Below, piece by piece: positions 7,032-14,969 of a stretch of 64,000 bases of DNA. A program made the position numbers and the translations under genes. The stretch comes from Trebonia sp963774945 (GTDB lineage Bacteria; Actinomycetota; Actinomycetes; Streptosporangiales; Streptosporangiaceae), in the NCBI GenBank assembly GCA_963774945.1, contig CAVZHA010000015.1:434001-498000 (forward strand). The letters are read 5' to 3'. The notes under the pieces were generated by a model. The model ran no database searches, had not been told where the DNA came from, and was given only the letters and a program-made list of their open reading frames with translations. Position 1 is the first letter of the stretch. Every line of letters begins with the position of its first letter.

Positions 7032-7926
7032 TTAGCTAGTTGGTTTTGTGGCTAGGAGGGCCTGGGCGCGGGCGAGGTGCGGGCGGTCGAGCATCGCGCC
7101 GTTGCGGCCGATGGCGCCGACGCCGGGGTTGGCGGCGAACAGGTCGACGATCTCCTGGGCCGCGGCCAGCTCCTCGGCGGTGGGGGTGAAGGCCTCGTTG
7201 ATGACCTCGACCTGGGCGGGATGGATCGCCAGCATGCCGCGGAAGCCGGCCCGCCGCACCTGCTCGGCCCGTCTGGCGCAGGCCCGCCTCGTCGCGGAAG
7301 TCGCCGTGGATGGTGTCGATGGCGGCCACGCCGGCCGCGGCCGCGCCCAGCAGGCACAGGCTTCGGGCCAGCTCGTAGGTGAAGCCGTAGCTGCCGTCGG
7401 GGTTGCGGTTCTCGCTAGCGCCGACCGCGTCCGCGAGGTCTTCTGCGCCCCAGGTCATCGCGGCCAGCCGAGGCGCGCCCCGGTAGGTGCCGACGGTGAA
7501 CATGCTCTCGGCGGTCTCGGTCACCAGGGCGATGACCTTGGTCGCGCCCTGCTCGATGCCGGCCGAGACCTCGAGCGCGGACAGGTAGTGGTCGAGCAGC
7601 TCGACATCGGCCCGGCCGCGTGACTTGGGGAGCATGATGCCGCCTGGGCGGGCGGGGATCACGGCGGCCAGGTCGGCTAGCGCATGCGGGCCGTCGAGCG
7701 GGTTGATCCGTACCCATAGGCGAAGGCGCGCGGGGGGCTGCTGCGCTTCGAGGAAGGCCGAGATCATCGCGCGGGCCTTGGGCTTGGCGTCCTCGGTGAC
7801 CGCGTCCTCGAGGTCGAGGAGGACGATGTCGGCGGCGGACGCGGCGGCCTTCTCCATCTTGCGTTCGCTGTCACCCGGGGCGAACAGCCAGGAGCGCGCG
7901 CTGAAGGCTTCTTCGGTGGCGGGCAT
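7032..7926 (-). CDS. HpcH/HpaI aldolase / citrate lyase beta-like CoA-ester lyase, one frameshift as read
   Basis: About 297 residues when joined. Begins MPATEEAFSARSWLFAPGDSERKMEKAA and carries ADIVLLDLEDAV (metal-site Asp/Glu), WVRINPLDG, GIMLPKSRG, ALVTETAESMF, AAMTWGAEDLADAVGA and, after the shift, RGMLAIHPAQVEVINEAF. These are the conserved blocks of CitE-like (3S)-malyl/citramalyl-CoA lyases. The frame changes near 7273 (CGCCAG-A-CGGGCC, one extra A). GGGAG precedes the ATG at 7926. It lies 62 bases downstream of the acyl-CoA dehydrogenase gene on the same strand, so a shared role in acyl-CoA catabolism is likely. Confidence 0.85.
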
Positions 7927-7988
7927 TGGTTCTCCCTCGTGGGCAGGCGTCCGGGCTCGGTTTCGACATGATCTCACCGGCCCGGGCG

Positions 7989-9156
7989 TCAGTACGACTT
8001 GGGGAGGCCGAGGACCTTCTCGGCCAGGAAGTTGAGGATCATGTGCGGGCTGACCGGCGCGGTCCTCGGGATCAGCACTTCGCGCAGGTAGCGCTCGACG
8101 TGGTACTCCTGCGCGTAGCCCATGCCGCCGAGGGTCAGCATCGCGGTGTGGCAGGCCTCGAAGCCGACCTCGGCGGCCAGGTACTTGCCCGCGTTCGCCT
8201 CGACGCCGCAGTCGAGGCCCTTGTCGAAGAGCGTGGCCGCCTTCAGCACCATCAGGTTGGCCGCTTCGAGCTGGGCCCAGCACTTGGCCAGCGGGTGCTG
8301 GATGCCCTGGTTCATGCCGATGGGCCGGTCGAAGACGATGCGTTCCCTGGCGTAGCGGGCGGCGCGCTCGATCGCCACCCGGCCCAGCCCGATGGCCTCG
8401 GCGCCGATCAGGATCCGCTCGGGGTTGAGGCCGTGGAGGATGATCTTGAAGCCTTCACCCTCGGCCCCGATTCTGTCCTCCTCGGGGACCCACAGGTCGG
8501 AGATGAAGAGCATGTTCGAGTCGACCGCGTGCCGGCCCATCTTGTGGATCACGCGCACCTCGATCCTTTGTGCGGTCGAGGTCGGTGAAGAACAGCGAGA
8601 GCCCGTCGGTCTTCCGCGTCACCTGGTCGAGCGGGGTGGTGCGGGCCAGCAGCATCATCTTGTTCGCCTGGCGGGCGACCGAGATCCAGGTCTTCTCACC
8701 GTTGACCAGGTAGCCGCCGTCGCGTCTGTCTGCCCGGGTCTTGAGCTTGGTGGTGTCGAGGCCGGCGTTGGGCTCGGTGACCGCGAAGCAGATCAGATCC
8801 TCGCCGCTGAGGACGGGCGGGATCATTCGCCTTTGCTGCTCCTCGGTGCCGAACAGCGCGACCGGCTGCAGGCTGAAGACCGGGCCGTGAATGCTGGACG
8901 CCGCCGCCATCCCGCCGCCGGACTCGGCCACCGCCGTCATCATGATCGCCGCCTCGGTGATGCCGAGGCCGGCGCCGCCCACCGCCTCGGGCATGGCGAG
9001 GCCGAGCCAGCCCGCGTCGGCCATCGACTGGTGGAAGTCGCGCGGGAAGACGCCGTCGCGGTCACGCTCAAGCCAGTAGTCGTCGGGGAACCGGGCGCAG
9101 TGCTCGAGCACGGCGTCGCGGATGCTCTGCTGGTCCTCGGTCAGCGCAAAATCCAC
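7989..9156 (-). CDS. Acyl-CoA dehydrogenase, one frameshift as read
   Basis: About 389 residues when joined. N-terminal helical domain from VDFALTEDQQSIRDAVLEHC; FAD/substrate region MPEAVGGAGLG, CFAVTEPNAG and NGEKTWIS; C-terminal part GFKIILHGLNPERI, ARERIVFDRPIG, LTLGGMGYAQEYHVERYLREV, typical of the family. The frame changes near 8567 in CGCACAAAGGATCG (one extra A). Start GTG 9156 has GGAAGGAG a few bases upstream; longer upstream starts lack this. First gene of a two-gene operon with the CoA-ester lyase. Divergent from the YbjQ-like gene. Confidence 0.9.
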
Positions 9157-9254
9157 TTGGCGGGCTCCTTCCTCGTCGCCCTCGCTTACGTGCGAGAAGG
9201 CTATTGTCACCGACCTGAGGCGCGTGAGCGTCTTCCCATTCGACTCGAAAAGTG

Positions 9255-9269
9255 CTATCACTTTGATAG
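9255..9269. promoter_or_regulatory. Inverted repeat in divergent promoter region
   Basis: CTATCA-CTT-TGATAG, a perfect 6-3-6 palindrome in the 142-bp region between the acyl-CoA dehydrogenase and the YbjQ-like gene, 30 bases before the latter's ATG. GATAGAGGATAGATAT follows. Likely operator; the cognate regulator is unknown. Confidence 0.4.
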
Positions 9270-9298
9270 AGGATAGATATCGAGTACTGGAGAACCCC

Positions 9299-9706
9299 AT
9301 GCAAGCCTCGACTGGCAACACCCCGCTCCCGCAGGCCATGATCGTCACCACCACCGAGAACATCCCTGACACCCGGGTGGCGCAGACCCTCGGCCAGGTA
9401 TTCGGGCTCACCGTGCGGTCCCGGAGCATCGGCGGGAACATCGCCGCCGCGCTCAAGAGCCTGGCCGGGGGTGAGATCAAGTCCTACGTCAAGCTCAACG
9501 AGGACGCCCGCCGTCAGGCCCTCGACCGGATGGTGGCGAACGCCGCCGCGATGGGCGCCAACGCGGTGACGATGATGCGGTTCGACTCCACCGACATGGG
9601 CGCCGGCCGAACCGAGATCGTGGCCTACGGCACCGCCCGGGTGATCGTGCCGGTCGCGGCCAGCTCAGACGCAACGCCGCTGGCCACGGCCAGCGCGCAA
9701 GGCTGA
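9299..9706 (+). CDS. YbjQ/DUF74 family heavy-metal-binding-like protein
   Basis: 135 residues. MIVTTTENIPDTRVAQTLGQVFGLTVRSRSIGGNI and LDRMVANAAAMGANAVTMMRFDSTDMG followed by EIVAYGTARVI are the conserved blocks of the YbjQ family, which forms pentamers of unknown function. ATG 9299 has GGAG eight bases upstream, so I prefer it to an upstream ATG inside the divergent gene. A small membrane protein gene follows after 10 bases. Confidence 0.85.
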   Translation: MQASTGNTPLPQAMIVTTTENIPDTRVAQTLGQVFGLTVRSRSIGGNIAAALKSLAGGEIKSYVKLNEDARRQALDRMVANAAAMGANAVTMMRFDSTDMGAGRTEIVAYGTARVIVPVAASSDATPLATASAQG

Positions 9707-9716
9707 GGCGATTTCC

Positions 9717-9932
9717 GTGCATGTGATCGAGTGGATCATCCTCGCCGTCGTCATCGCGGGGATCATCATCGCCCTGTTCGGCTGGGACCGGTACCGGGGC
9801 AACCGCAAGACGACCGGGGCGGACGGTGCCTCGCAGCCGACGAGCGAGGCGTTCATCGATCCCGATACCGGCCGCCGGATGCGCGTCTGGTACGACCCGA
9901 GCACTGGTCAGCGGGACTACCGGCCCGAGTGA
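9717..9932 (+). CDS. Small single-span membrane protein, unknown
   Basis: 71 residues starting GTG 9717 (or GTG 9723). One membrane helix at about residues 5-22 (EWIILAVVIAGIIIALFGW), then a polar tail with FIDPDTGRRMRVWYDPSTGQRDYRPE, whose DPxTG repeats look like a small conserved tail. It follows the YbjQ-like gene by 10 bases and probably shares its transcript. No known function. Confidence 0.65.
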   Translation: MHVIEWIILAVVIAGIIIALFGWDRYRGNRKTTGADGASQPTSEAFIDPDTGRRMRVWYDPSTGQRDYRPE

Positions 9933-10010
9933 GGGTTGGGGTGGCTGGCCAGGCGGGGCAGCCCGGTTCTGTGGACTGACTGACGTGTTGTTCCGTCGGC
10001 GCTTATTAGG

Positions 10011-10541
10011 TTGCCATTTCCGGCGCCGGAACTGTACGACCAGTGGATGGACGTCGTTATCGAGCCGCTGAGTCGGCACCCGGAGCTGATACAGGTGGCG
10101 GCGGAGTGGCACTGGAGCGAATGGGGACACACTGATCCAGGCGGTTCGGTTGAGTCGTGGACGACCGCCCTGGGTGGCCAGGCCGACGCCGCCGAGATAC
10201 CGGGAACGCTCATCGCGCTGGCAGACGGCTTCCCGGTTGGAGTGGTGTGCCTGGTCGCCGGGGACATGCCTGGATACGCTCCTGCCGCCGGGCTGACCCC
10301 GTGGGTCAAGGGCCTGTACGTCATCCCGGTGGCGCGCGGCCGAGGATGCGGCGAACGCCTGACGCGGCGGTGCGAGGCATGGGCCGCGACCCTCGGTCAT
10401 GATGCGCTTTACCTCTATACCGAGCGCGGGTCGGCGGCGCAGGCACTCTACGAGCGACTCGGCTGGCAGACGATCAATACCGGCCGCTACGAGGACATCA
10501 ACGTCCGCCTGATGCGAACCAGCCTGCGGCGGCCGGCCTAA
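10011..10541 (+). CDS. GNAT family N-acetyltransferase
   Basis: 176 residues from TTG 10011; ATG 10046 would remove 12. The acetyl-CoA site is visible as VKGLYVIPVARGRGCGERLTRRCEAWA (the V-x-P-x-x-R-G-x-G/A pattern), followed by ALYLYTERGSAAQALYERLGWQ. This is the GNAT core, with motifs A and B intact. The substrate is unknown. The last four bases overlap the convergent YjbR-like gene. Confidence 0.8.
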   Translation: MPFPAPELYDQWMDVVIEPLSRHPELIQVAAEWHWSEWGHTDPGGSVESWTTALGGQADAAEIPGTLIALADGFPVGVVCLVAGDMPGYAPAAGLTPWVKGLYVIPVARGRGCGERLTRRCEAWAATLGHDALYLYTERGSAAQALYERLGWQTINTGRYEDINVRLMRTSLRRPA

Positions 10542-10894
10542 CGTCTGATTCCGTCGGGGTCTAGGCGGGCGGCGGCGACCTTCTTGGGGACGACCATGCG
10601 CCAGGCGTCGATGATGAACTCGCGCATTTCCTCGGGGTCGAGGGCGGCCATGCGCGCGGTGATCCAGTGGAAGCGCTGGTCGGACACGCGGGGCAGGGCG
10701 AACTTGTCCGGCTCGCTGGCGATGAGGGCGTCCCGCTGCTCCTTCGGGAAGCCGAACCCCATCATCAGTTCGTCGGGCGAGATCGACGCGTAGACGATCT
10801 TGCCGACGCGGAACTTGGTGTAGTCGCGGATCAGGTGTTCCTCGGTGCGGGGCAGCGACAGGGCCACCGCGCGCACGTCCGCCGCCGTGATCAT
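10538..10894 (-). CDS. MmcQ/YjbR family DNA-binding-like protein
   Basis: 118 residues from ATG 10894. Family blocks: ADVRAVALSLPRTEE at the N-terminus, FRVGKIVYASIS in the centre and RFHWITARMAALDPEEMREFIIDAWRMVVPKK at the end, as in YjbR proteins with the CyaY-like fold. The function of this family is not established. TTG 10900 is an alternative start. Convergent with the GNAT gene, four-base overlap. Confidence 0.8.
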   Translation of the reverse strand: MITAADVRAVALSLPRTEEHLIRDYTKFRVGKIVYASISPDELMMGFGFPKEQRDALIASEPDKFALPRVSDQRFHWITARMAALDPEEMREFIIDAWRMVVPKKVAAARLDPDGIRR

Positions 10895-10935
10895 GCCCAA
10901 ACGGTACTCGGTGAGCTGGCTGGCCCGCTATTACG

Positions 10936-10968
10936 TTGACTGATATATTGGTCGCCGTACTAGGAGGG
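10936..10968 (+). promoter_or_regulatory. Promoter and ribosome site of the padR operon
   Basis: TTGACT (10936-10941), 16-bp spacer containing GATATATTGG, then TACTAG (10958-10963), with AGGAGGG (10962-10968) five bases before GTG 10974. The -10 abuts the ribosome site, so the assignment of the -10 is tentative. Confidence 0.4.
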
Positions 10969-10973
10969 CGTGA

Positions 10974-11318
10974 GTGCGAATGAGCGGACGGGACGATAAG
11001 GCCGGGCGGGACGTGCTGCGGCGGGTCGGCGAGGCATCGGTGCTGATCTTGATCAGCCTGGCCGACGGGCCCAAGCACGGGTACGCGCTGATCCAGGACA
11101 TCAAGGAGCTGGCCGACGTCGAGCTCGGGCCTGGCACCCTCTACGGGGCGCTCGACCGGCTGGAACGGCTTGACCTGATCGAATCGCTCCCGGCCGACGA
11201 CCGGCGGCATCCGTACCGCATCACCGCACCGGGAGCGGCGGCGCTGCGGGTGCACCTCGATTCACTTGAGCGAGTCAGCGCGGCCGGGCGGCTGCGGCTG
11301 CGGCTGGGCGGCGTCTGA
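10974..11318 (+). CDS. PadR family transcriptional regulator
   Basis: 114 residues. Winged-helix PadR core: ASVLILISLADGPKHGYALIQDI, then GTLYGALDRLERLDLIES and RRHPYRITAPGAAALR. GTG 10974 is supported by AGGAGGG five bases upstream. Its TGA overlaps the ATG of the following membrane protein gene, a common arrangement in which a PadR gene is followed by a membrane partner and controls its own operon. Confidence 0.9.
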   Translation: MRMSGRDDKAGRDVLRRVGEASVLILISLADGPKHGYALIQDIKELADVELGPGTLYGALDRLERLDLIESLPADDRRHPYRITAPGAAALRVHLDSLERVSAAGRLRLRLGGV

Positions 11319-11767
11319 TGGATGACACCCGGGCGACCCGGCTGGTCGGGCGGGCGCTGCGCTGCTACCCGGCCCGCTGGCGGCGACGGCACGGCGCCGA
11401 GGCCGCCGAGCTAGCCGCGTTGCTGATCAGAGACGGGGCTTGGCCGGGCTCGATCGCGCTGAGCTATCTAGCCGGAGCGGCACGGGAGTGGCTCACGCCG
11501 CGGCCCGGCCAGCGGCTGAGCACGGCCGCCTGCGCGCTGCTGATCGCCGCCTGCTCGCTGAGCGTCTCGGTGGTGCTGATAGCCGCGCCGACGTCGGCCA
11601 GGGCGGCCCTCACGCCGACGCGGGCCAAGGGCGCGAGCACGAGCCAGGTGCGCGGGCACGTTCCTTGTCGGCCGGGCGTGGTCGCGGGCCCGGTGCCGGG
11701 GTTGGTCCGGGCCATGGGCCAGCTGCCGACGATCATCTGGGAGGCCGGGCATGACCGATCCTGCTGA
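11318..11767 (+). CDS. PadR-associated membrane protein, unknown
   Basis: 149 residues. A basic N-terminus RALRCYPARWRRRHGAEAAELAALL, resembling proteins encoded next to PadR regulators, is followed by one clear membrane helix at about residues 66-85 (TAACALLIAACSLSVSVVLIAA). The C-terminus overlaps the signal peptidase gene by 17 bases in a different frame. The start overlaps the padR stop (TGATG). Function unknown. Confidence 0.65.
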   Translation: MDDTRATRLVGRALRCYPARWRRRHGAEAAELAALLIRDGAWPGSIALSYLAGAAREWLTPRPGQRLSTAACALLIAACSLSVSVVLIAAPTSARAALTPTRAKGASTSQVRGHVPCRPGVVAGPVPGLVRAMGQLPTIIWEAGHDRSC

Positions 11768-12422
11768 GGTCGGGCCGGACGGGGCGGGCCTTACTGAGGT
11801 GAGCTCGGCTGAGGGAGTCGGCCGGGACGGGGCTGCGCCGGACGAGGCTGTGCCGCGGCGGCGCCGGCGGTGGTGGCGGATGCTGGTTGAGACCGTGGCC
11901 GTCGTCTTGGTGGCGGTGGTGCTGGCGGGGGTGGTGCGGACGTACGTATTCCAGACCTTCTGGATCCCCTCGTCGTCGATGGTGCCGACGCTGGGGGTGT
12001 ACGACCGGATCCTGGTGCAGAAGGCGTTCTTCAGCTGGCACGACGTGCGCGAGGGCGACATCGTGGTGTTCAGCCACCCGCCGCTCGACGACTGCCCCGG
12101 CCCGCAGAACGGGGACCTGGTCAAACGCGTCATCGCGCTGCCGGGGCAGACGATCTACTCGTCCGGCAGCAACCTCTACGTGAACGGCCACCTGCTGGCC
12201 GAGCCCTACCTGCCTCGCTACGACCCGCTGGGCCCGCCGATACCGAACGCGACCAGGCAGCACCCCTACCGGGTGCCGGCCGGAGACTTCTACGTGCTCG
12301 GCGACAACCGGGCGATCTCGTGCGACAGCCGGTACTGGGGGCCGATCACCGGCTCGAGCATCGTCGGCAAGGCGGTCCTGGTGTGGTGGGCGAACAGCCA
12401 CCCCGTGTTCCGCCGGGTCTGA
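11751..12422 (+). CDS. lepB: Type I signal peptidase
   Basis: 223 residues. An acidic N-terminus and an Arg-rich stretch (RRRRRWWR) precede one membrane helix at about 46-63. The catalytic Ser is Ser76 in IPSSSMVPTL and the general-base Lys is Lys125 in GDLVKRVIALPG; later GDFYVLGDNRAISCDSRYWGPI is the C-terminal conserved box. It cleaves signal peptides on the outer face of the membrane. Length suits actinobacterial LepB proteins. The start ATG 11751 lies within the end of the preceding gene, implying cotranscription with padR. Confidence 0.93.
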   Translation: MTDPAEVGPDGAGLTEVSSAEGVGRDGAAPDEAVPRRRRRWWRMLVETVAVVLVAVVLAGVVRTYVFQTFWIPSSSMVPTLGVYDRILVQKAFFSWHDVREGDIVVFSHPPLDDCPGPQNGDLVKRVIALPGQTIYSSGSNLYVNGHLLAEPYLPRYDPLGPPIPNATRQHPYRVPAGDFYVLGDNRAISCDSRYWGPITGSSIVGKAVLVWWANSHPVFRRV

Positions 12423-12766
12423 TCGCCTTCTTGTGGTGGGCGGCGCGGCTTGTGAGGCGACCGTGGCGGATGTCGACCAGCCGACCCGGGCGAGGAGCGT
12501 GATCGTGTGCCGTTTGGGGCCGCGTTTTCCGGCCACAGACGTGAGCGTGTGCCGTTGGGGGCAGCCCGCGACCCGAAGTCCCCACGATGACCCCGAAATC
12601 CGTCCGGCCGAATGCACGTGGTGACGATGAGGACGGTGTGGCGATGGCCGGCCGTCGGACCGAGGATGTGGCTAGCTGCGGTGGCTGTCACCGGCGCCGC
12701 CGACGCCGAACCGCCGAGGGTGGGGCTAGGTGCGGAGGCTGCCACCGGCGCCGCCGAGGGTGTCGG
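12423..12766. other. Intergenic region with repeat boxes
   Basis: 344 bases without a supported gene, between the convergent lepB and the zinc-finger regulator gene. It contains two copies of the GTGCCGTTTGGGG box (12495-12564) and, near 12665-12760, a roughly 50-base repeat of GCGGTGGCTGTCACCGGCGCCGCCGA / GCGGAGGCTGCCACCGG type. No T-rich terminator was found. Confidence 0.45.
12495..12564 (+). repeat. Tandem pair of GTGCCGTTTGGGG boxes
   Basis: GAGCGTGATCGTGTGCCGTT continuing TGGGGCCGCG, then 46 bases on GTGAGCGTGTGCCGTTGGGG. A third related copy with GCGCGTGCCCGTTTGGGG is at 47699. All are intergenic. Confidence 0.55.
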
Positions 12767-13141
12767 TCAGTCCTCGCCGGAGAATCGTTCCCAGGCCGCC
12801 TGCTTGGAGACGCCGAGGGCCGCGCCGATGCGGGTCCAGCTGACGCCGCGGGAGCGGAGCACGTCGACGTAGTCGCGCATGGCGGCCTCGAGCTGCGGGA
12901 CCGACGCCTGGGCGCGGCCCAGGCTGGCGAGCAGCTCGTCGTCGGGCAGCTCGTGGCGCGGGTTGATCTCGGGCGTGGTTTCCATCGCCAGGATCTCGGT
13001 GCACAGGTCGATGCACTCGTTGCAGATATAGACGCCGGGGCCGGCCACCAGCTTGGCCACCGAGTCCTTGTCCTTGGTGCAGAACGAGCAGCACAGCGTG
13101 CGGGGCTGGTCGGTGCCTGCGATGCCGCGGGAATCAGTCAT
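12767..13141 (-). CDS. ClpX-type zinc finger and HTH regulator
   Basis: 124 residues. The N-terminal half has CCSFCTKDKDSVAKLVAGPG then YICNECIDLC, the C4 zinc-binding domain found at the N-terminus of ClpX, but no AAA ATPase follows. The C-terminal 35 residues (YVDVLRSRGVSWTRIGAALGVSKQAAWERF) form a helix-turn-helix. It is therefore a stand-alone zinc finger/HTH protein, a type common in actinobacteria. ATG 13141 lies one base from a large operator-like inverted repeat, with TACCCT six bases upstream, so the mRNA is probably leaderless and autoregulated. Confidence 0.85.
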   Translation of the reverse strand: MTDSRGIAGTDQPRTLCCSFCTKDKDSVAKLVAGPGVYICNECIDLCTEILAMETTPEINPRHELPDDELLASLGRAQASVPQLEAAMRDYVDVLRSRGVSWTRIGAALGVSKQAAWERFSGED

Positions 13142-13142
13142 G

Positions 13143-13191
13143 CCGTCAGGGTAGCCTTGACGCGCGATAGTCGTCAAGGTAACCCTGACGG
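13143..13191 (-). promoter_or_regulatory. Twin palindromic operator and leaderless promoter
   Basis: CCGTCAGGGTAGCCTTGACG, nine bases, then CGTCAAGGTAACCCTGACGG: a 20-bp inverted repeat with two mismatches. Each arm is itself near-palindromic (TCARGGTNACCYTGA type). Read on the minus strand it contains TTGACG, an 18-bp spacer and TACCCT, which ends six bases before the ATG at 13141. Confidence 0.65.
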
Positions 13192-13197
13192 ATTGAG

Positions 13198-14238
13198 TTA
13201 GCGCGGCAGCGACGGCGGCAGACCGAATCGTGGCAGCGCGCTCGGCTCGAAACGGGTCATGGCGCTGACCCGGTCGCCCGCCAGCTCTATGACGATGAGG
13301 CCGGTCCCCGGGCGGACGCCGTCCTGGGTGCGGAGATAGGCGCCGAAGGCGGGCTGGCCGTTGGCCCGGGTCGGCACCAGGTCGAACCGGCGGCCCGCGG
13401 CGAACAGGGTGGCCGCGCAGAATTGGGCGACGACGTCTCGGCCGAGATATTCGAGCGGCATCGGCGGCATCGACATGAAGGCGTCGTCGGTCAGCAAGCC
13501 CACTAGCGCGTCGATGTCGGCCGATTCGTAGGCGCGGACGAACCTGGCCACGATCGCGTCCTCGGGCGGCGAGCCCGGGGCGGGCGGCGGCTCGTCGGCT
13601 GCGGCCGGGAGACGTCGGCGCTGCAGGCCCGCCCGGGCCCGTTTGAGCGCGCTGTTGACCGATTCGACGGTGCTGTCGAGCAGGCCGGCCACCTCGCTGG
13701 CGCGGAAGCCGAGGACGTCGCGCAGGATCAGCACCGCGAGCTGGCGCGGTGGCAGCGTCTGCAGGGCGGTCACGAACGCCAGCGAGATCGACTCGGCCTG
13801 CTCGTAGCGGGCCTCCGGGCCGGGCGGCGCGCCGGTCGCGCCCGCCAGGAGCGCGTCGGGGTACGGCTCGAGCCATACGACCTCGCCGAGCCGGGTCGGC
13901 TCGGGCGGCTCAACCCCGGGGATGTTCCATTCCGCGGCCGGCCGCCGGCTGGCCGCGCGAAGCGCGCTGAGGCACCGGTTGGTGGCGATCCGGTAGAGCC
14001 AGGTGCGGACCGAGGCGCGGCCCTCGAACCCGCCCAGCCCCTGCCAGGCCGACAGCAGCGTGTCCTGGAGCGCGTCCTCGGCATCGGCGAACGAGCCAAG
14101 CATCCGGTAGCAGTGCACCTGCAGCTCCCGCAGGTGCGGCTCGGTCAGCTCACGGAACGCGCCGTCATCGCCGGCCTGCGCCCTCGAGATCAGGTCGTCT
14201 GTCACCAGCGTCACGGTAGCGCCAGCTTGTCCCGGCAT
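13198..14238 (-). CDS. ECF RNA polymerase sigma factor with C-terminal SnoaL-like domain
   Basis: 346 residues. Sigma region 2 is FRELTEPHLRELQVHCYRMLGSFADAEDALQDTLLSAWQGL, with RTWLYRIATNRCL; region 4 is LPPRQLAVLILRDVLGFRASEVAGLLDSTVESVNSALKRAR. The last 120 residues (FVRAYESADIDALVGLLTDDAFMSMPP onward) form a SnoaL_2-like domain, as in long ECF factors where the tail modulates activity. ATG 14238 has GGGGAGGGG upstream, better than the longer start at 14271. Divergent from a dihydrofolate reductase-like gene, a frequent neighbour of such sigma factors. Confidence 0.9.
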   Translation of the reverse strand: MPGQAGATVTLVTDDLISRAQAGDDGAFRELTEPHLRELQVHCYRMLGSFADAEDALQDTLLSAWQGLGGFEGRASVRTWLYRIATNRCLSALRAASRRPAAEWNIPGVEPPEPTRLGEVVWLEPYPDALLAGATGAPPGPEARYEQAESISLAFVTALQTLPPRQLAVLILRDVLGFRASEVAGLLDSTVESVNSALKRARAGLQRRRLPAAADEPPPAPGSPPEDAIVARFVRAYESADIDALVGLLTDDAFMSMPPMPLEYLGRDVVAQFCAATLFAAGRRFDLVPTRANGQPAFGAYLRTQDGVRPGTGLIVIELAGDRVSAMTRFEPSALPRFGLPPSLPR

Positions 14239-14384
14239 CTTTCCCCTCCCCGATTGGCGTCCACGGTCCATCCGGTATGGACGCCGCCCGGGGTGCGAAC
14301 TGGGCGGCCGGCGGGCGGCCAGTTCCCGAATTTCCCGGCGTCTGTATCGCTGGCAACCAACAATCGCCTGCGAGGGAGAACGAC

Positions 14385-14960
14385 ATGGGAACGATCGTCA
14401 TCAGCACCAACGCCACGCTCGACGGGGTCGTCCAGGACCCGGACGGCAAGGAGGGCTTCAGCCAGGGCGGCTGGTTCGGCCAGTTCGGCGGCAGCGATCT
14501 CGAGGAGTGGGGCAAGATCTCGCTCGGCGAGGCGCTGGGGGCGCAGGCGCTGCTGCTCGGCCGGCGGAGCGACGAGTGGTTCGCCGCGCGCTGGGCAGCC
14601 AGGACCGGCGAATGGGCGGACCGGCTCAACGGCCTGCCCAAGTACGTCGTGTCGGCGACCCTCGACGAGCCCAAGTGGGGCAATTCGACGGTGCTCACGG
14701 GCGACGTGGTGCGCGAGGTCTCGGCGCTGAAGGAAAGGCTGGACGGGGAGATCCTCGTCTACGCCAGCTATCAGCTCGGACGCACGCTGCTCGAGCACGA
14801 CCTGGTCGACGAGCTGCGGCTGACCGTCTTCCCGGTCACGCTCGGGGCCGGCCAGCGGCTGTTCGGCGAGGCCGGCGGCAACAAGCCGATGCGCCTGGCC
14901 GGCACCCGGAACGTCGGGGTTGGCCTGGTTTTGCTGACTTATCAGCTGATCCGGAGCTAG
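14385..14960 (+). CDS. Dihydrofolate reductase family protein (RibD C-terminal-like)
   Basis: 191 residues. MGTIVISTNATLDGVVQDPDG at the N-terminus, LLLGRRSDEWFAARW, LPKYVVSATLDEPKWGNSTVL and a late ASYQLGRTLLEHDLVDELRLTVFPVTLGAGQRLF are typical of RibD_C/dihydrofolate reductase-like oxidoreductases that bind NADPH. Substrate unknown. GAGGGAG precedes ATG 14385. It is divergent from the ECF sigma gene, which may control it. Confidence 0.88.
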   Translation: MGTIVISTNATLDGVVQDPDGKEGFSQGGWFGQFGGSDLEEWGKISLGEALGAQALLLGRRSDEWFAARWAARTGEWADRLNGLPKYVVSATLDEPKWGNSTVLTGDVVREVSALKERLDGEILVYASYQLGRTLLEHDLVDELRLTVFPVTLGAGQRLFGEAGGNKPMRLAGTRNVGVGLVLLTYQLIRS

Positions 14961-14969
14961 CCTGGCCGA

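Noticed and set aside
6602..7055. Long reading frames rich in Gly/Trp (+) or Pro/His (-) over the G-rich array
   Set aside because: They follow from a low-complexity tandem repeat open in several frames on both strands; no domain, no ribosome site.
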